A DNA stretch of 20,037 nucleotides, from contig NZ_JBHSAP010000002.1 in NCBI RefSeq assembly GCF_042650125.1, positions 1 to 20,037 on the forward strand, given 5' to 3'. The notes beneath the pieces were generated by a model that made no database searches, was not told the DNA's origin, and saw nothing but the letters and a program-made list of their open reading frames with translations. Both the position numbers and the translations under genes were made by a program. Source of the stretch: Salinithrix halophila (GTDB lineage Bacteria > Bacillota > Bacilli > Thermoactinomycetales > DSM-45169). Of this stretch, positions 19,077-20,037 are shown one piece after another. Position 1 is the stretch's first letter. Each line of letters begins with the position of its first letter.

Positions 19077-19143
19077 GCCGACGGAGACTCAGAAACACCG
19101 GGGGGGAATTTGGGTCTCCGTCGGCTTCTCAGTATACCCCCCC
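19077..19143. other. Candidate H-type pseudoknot
   Basis: Stem 1: GCCGACGGAGAC (19077-19088) with GTCTCCGTCGGC (19114-19125), 12 perfect pairs. Stem 2: GGGGGGG (19100-19106), inside the loop of stem 1, with CCCCCCC (19137-19143), 7 perfect pairs. The loops are 11, 7 and 11 nt. Confidence 0.55.
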
Positions 19144-19150
19144 TCCAGGC

Positions 19151-19206
19151 TCTAGTACGCTTCGGTGCGTTTTCTTGCCTCCGGCGGGCCTTCCGAAGAT
19201 CTAGAA
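19151..19206. repeat. Long hairpin TCTAG-CTTCGG ... CCGAAG-CTAGA
   Basis: TCTAG and CTTCGG (about 19151-19165) pair with CCGAAG and CTAGA (about 19192-19205), with an inner GCC/GGC. Part of the structured block; function unknown. Confidence 0.5.
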
Positions 19207-19239
19207 ACACTCAGGGAAAAGCAAAATCTAACATTCGGG

Positions 19240-19275
19240 TTTAAAGCGGGATTCAGCTGAGGATCCCGCTTTAAC
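19240..19275. repeat. Hairpin TTAAAGCGGGAT ... ATCCCGCTTTAA
   Basis: Twelve perfect pairs around TCAGCTGAGG. The plus strand reads CGTTCGGTTTTT after it, so it could be a weak terminator; a neighbouring hairpin GGCG-AAAA-CGCC lies near 19292-19303. Confidence 0.6.
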
Positions 19276-19342
19276 GTTCGGTTTTTGGAGGCGAAAACGC
19301 CGGCTACAGCCGCCTGGTTGTTCGGGTTTCCGAATCGGCGAC

Positions 19343-19372
19343 ACACAAAAAAGCCGCTCCGGATCGGGACGG
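19343..19372. repeat. Decayed copy of the 701-730 terminator sequence
   Basis: 30 nt with two adjacent differences (TC to CT) from 701-730. The change spoils the stem, so this copy should terminate poorly on the minus strand. Confidence 0.75.
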
Positions 19373-19416
19373 TATTGCTTTCCAGCTTTATTTTTTGATA
19401 AGATTGGGTTGAGGGT

Positions 19417-19504
19417 GTTGGCACCTCGATTAAGAGGATTGAAACGATTCCATTAGCCCTCTAACCATTCAAATCAAATGCACCTCGATTAAGAGGCTGG
19501 AACC
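19417..19504 (+). CRISPR. Orphan one-spacer CRISPR-like unit
   Basis: The first repeat (19417-19445) begins GTTG, has the short stem CCTC-GATTAA-GAGG and ends ATTGAAAC, the usual 3' handle of many type I and III repeats. The second copy (about 19476-19504) keeps 17 nt GCACCTCGATTAAGAGG and a degenerate end CTGGAAC, as terminal repeats often do. The spacer is about 30-34 nt (19446 to 19475 or 19479). A plus terminator follows immediately. There are no cas genes in the window. With only two repeats an operator pair is not excluded. Confidence 0.42.
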
Positions 19505-19535
19505 CCCCTCCAATAGGAGGGGGGTTCCTTTTTCC
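19501..19535 (+). terminator. Terminator after the CRISPR-like unit
   Basis: AACCCCCCTCC-AATA-GGAGGGGGGTT (19501-19526), 11 perfect pairs, followed by CCTTTTTCC. It acts on the plus strand, so the repeat unit lies at the 3' end of a rightward transcript. Confidence 0.85.
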
Positions 19536-19543
19536 TCGTTTAT

Positions 19544-19795
19544 CTAATCCGCCTTCTCTTCTTCCGGCCAGTAGGAAACTCTAGCAAGCTTTCGCCCGTC
19601 GTCTGATAAAAAGTCTACCGGATCAATAAGAATGACCGAACTATCAGCGCTGTTTGCTTTAAGACGGTTTTTCTCCACTACCCAGTAGGTATCGCCATCG
19701 GCTCCTTTAACTGCCCTACATAGAACTTTTTGACCTTCAACAGGTACACCTTCCTTTTTGCTTAGAACCTTTGCTGTTAAGACAAACATATTCAT
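19544..19795 (-). CDS. Small hypothetical protein, 83 aa, beta-rich
   Basis: ATG at 19795 (or the next ATG at 19789) after AAGAGGGGGAA. The pattern MFVLTAKVLSKKEGVPVEGQ ... VLCRAVKGADGDTYWVVEKN ... SVILIDPVDFLSDDGRKLARVSYW suggests a small beta-barrel or SH3-like protein. No cysteine knuckle or membrane helix. Family unknown. It stands alone, between the CRISPR-like unit and the right-end promoter unit, and its ribosome site lies in an inverted 11-nt match to the CRISPR-like repeat (19801-19811). Confidence 0.68.
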   Translation of the reverse strand: MNMFVLTAKVLSKKEGVPVEGQKVLCRAVKGADGDTYWVVEKNRLKANSADSSVILIDPVDFLSDDGRKLARVSYWPEEEKAD

Positions 19796-19937
19796 TTCCC
19801 CCTCTTAATCGCTTTCCTTTTTTGAGAATACACCCACTGCATTAAATTACAATACCTAGAAACTACCCCAAAAGCGAGGTTCGGCACCCTTAAAGGTTCC
19901 GTTTTATGATGCCCCCCCGTGATCGGGGGAGCTGTTG

Positions 19938-19946
19938 TGTTATAAT
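19938..19946 (+). promoter_or_regulatory. Extended -10 promoter at the right end
   Basis: TGTTATAAT, a perfect TGn extended -10 (19938-19946); no clear -35. A hairpin CCCCCC/GGGGG (about 19914-19929) lies just upstream. Transcription should start near 19953. Confidence 0.6.
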
Positions 19947-19952
19947 CGTTTT

Positions 19953-20023
19953 GGCTTGGCTCTCAGGAGCCGATAAGTTTTTTTCCGAAAGGGCTGAACG
20001 GCGGCATCCGTTCGGCCTTTTTT
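19953..20023 (+). ncRNA. Candidate small RNA or attenuator leader, about 70 nt
   Basis: Starts after the extended -10. First hairpin GGCTC-TCAG-GAGCC followed by GATAAGTTTTTTT; second hairpin GGCTGAACGG/CCGTTCGGCC (19992-20001 and 20008-20017, one G-T pair), then TTTTTT. It could be a complete small RNA or the attenuated leader of a gene beyond the window. Confidence 0.5.
19992..20023 (+). terminator. Terminator at the right edge
   Basis: 10-bp stem with 6-nt loop and T6. Confidence 0.85.
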
Positions 20024-20037
20024 GGTTTTGGCGGCGG

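Larger units (their letters stand above)
18746..19543. other. About 800 nt without a credible gene, highly structured
   Basis: Contains the toxin leader hairpin, a three-way-junction-like fold (18895-18981), a pseudoknot (19077-19143), hairpins at 19151-19206, 19240-19275 and 19286-19312, a terminator-derived repeat (19343-19372), and a CRISPR-like unit with terminator (19417-19535). Open frames here lack ribosome sites. Such dense pairing suggests functional RNA or a single-strand origin. Confidence 0.6.

Noticed and set aside
18977..19210. 77-aa open frame on the minus strand
   Set aside because: Lies across the pseudoknot and hairpins, Arg/Pro-rich composition, no ribosome site.
18883..19312. 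Naming the structured block as HEARO/omega RNA, OLE or another known family
   Set aside because: No IscB/TnpB or partner protein gene is adjacent and I cannot match a conserved motif from memory; left as unassigned.
1..20037. Insertion sequences or transposons
   Set aside because: No transposase motifs and no terminal inverted repeats with target duplication were seen.

Overview
The window looks like most or all of a small conjugative or mobilizable plasmid (or a comparable integrative element) from a Gram-positive Firmicute. The reasons are strong AGGAGG-type ribosome sites, frequent GTG and TTG starts, sigma-A promoters of TTGACA/TATAAT type, a Gram-positive LexA (DinR) box, and a transfer system with PrgI, VirB4 and a lytic transglycosylase/M23 protein but no outer-membrane components. 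The mixed base composition and gene types would fit Bacillales or Thermoactinomycetaceae, but I cannot assign a genus from sequence alone. I see no tRNA, rRNA, transposase, integrase or resistance gene.

Layout. 1-650: a divergent pair, a small unknown gene (minus) and a Cro/CI regulator (plus), sharing an intergenic region with two operator-like palindromes 22 bp apart. 703-3341 (minus): a MerR-like coiled-coil protein, then centromere-like ATTTAATCAT repeats, an actin-like ParM, a ParR-like adaptor and two small zinc-ribbon proteins, ending in a strong terminator. 3345-4260: a hairpin built from a repeated 18-mer, a small unknown gene, and a likely oriT plus operator region. 4261-5802 (plus): an RHH/coiled-coil accessory protein and an HUH relaxase. 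5963-14866 (minus): the transfer operon, read as pilin-like, VirB6-like, PrgI/VirB3, VirB4, SLT-M23 (VirB1-like), VirD4 coupling protein, an unknown 417-aa coiled-coil protein and a VirB8/TcpC-like membrane protein. Its promoter has a LexA box exactly between the -35 and -10. 14975-16646: a small DNA-binding protein, candidate RNAs and terminators, and a KfrA-like coiled-coil protein flanked on both sides by GGTTAACC palindromes. 16745-18360 (plus): iterons, a winged-helix replication initiator and a CHC2/TOPRIM primase. 18361-20037: mostly non-coding, with a candidate type I toxin-antitoxin pair, about 400 nt of nested hairpins including a perfect H-type pseudoknot, a one-spacer CRISPR-like unit ending at a terminator, a small unknown gene, and a promoter-hairpin-terminator unit at the right edge.

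Together these form a replication module, a partition module, a relaxase module and a compact type IV secretion operon, with a likely addiction module. Transfer is predicted to be released by DNA damage. Functional names for the well-conserved ATPases, primase, ParM, relaxase and SLT-M23 protein rest on visible motifs. Names for the small membrane and DNA-binding proteins rest on size, topology and gene order. All RNA, operator and origin calls are by-eye predictions.
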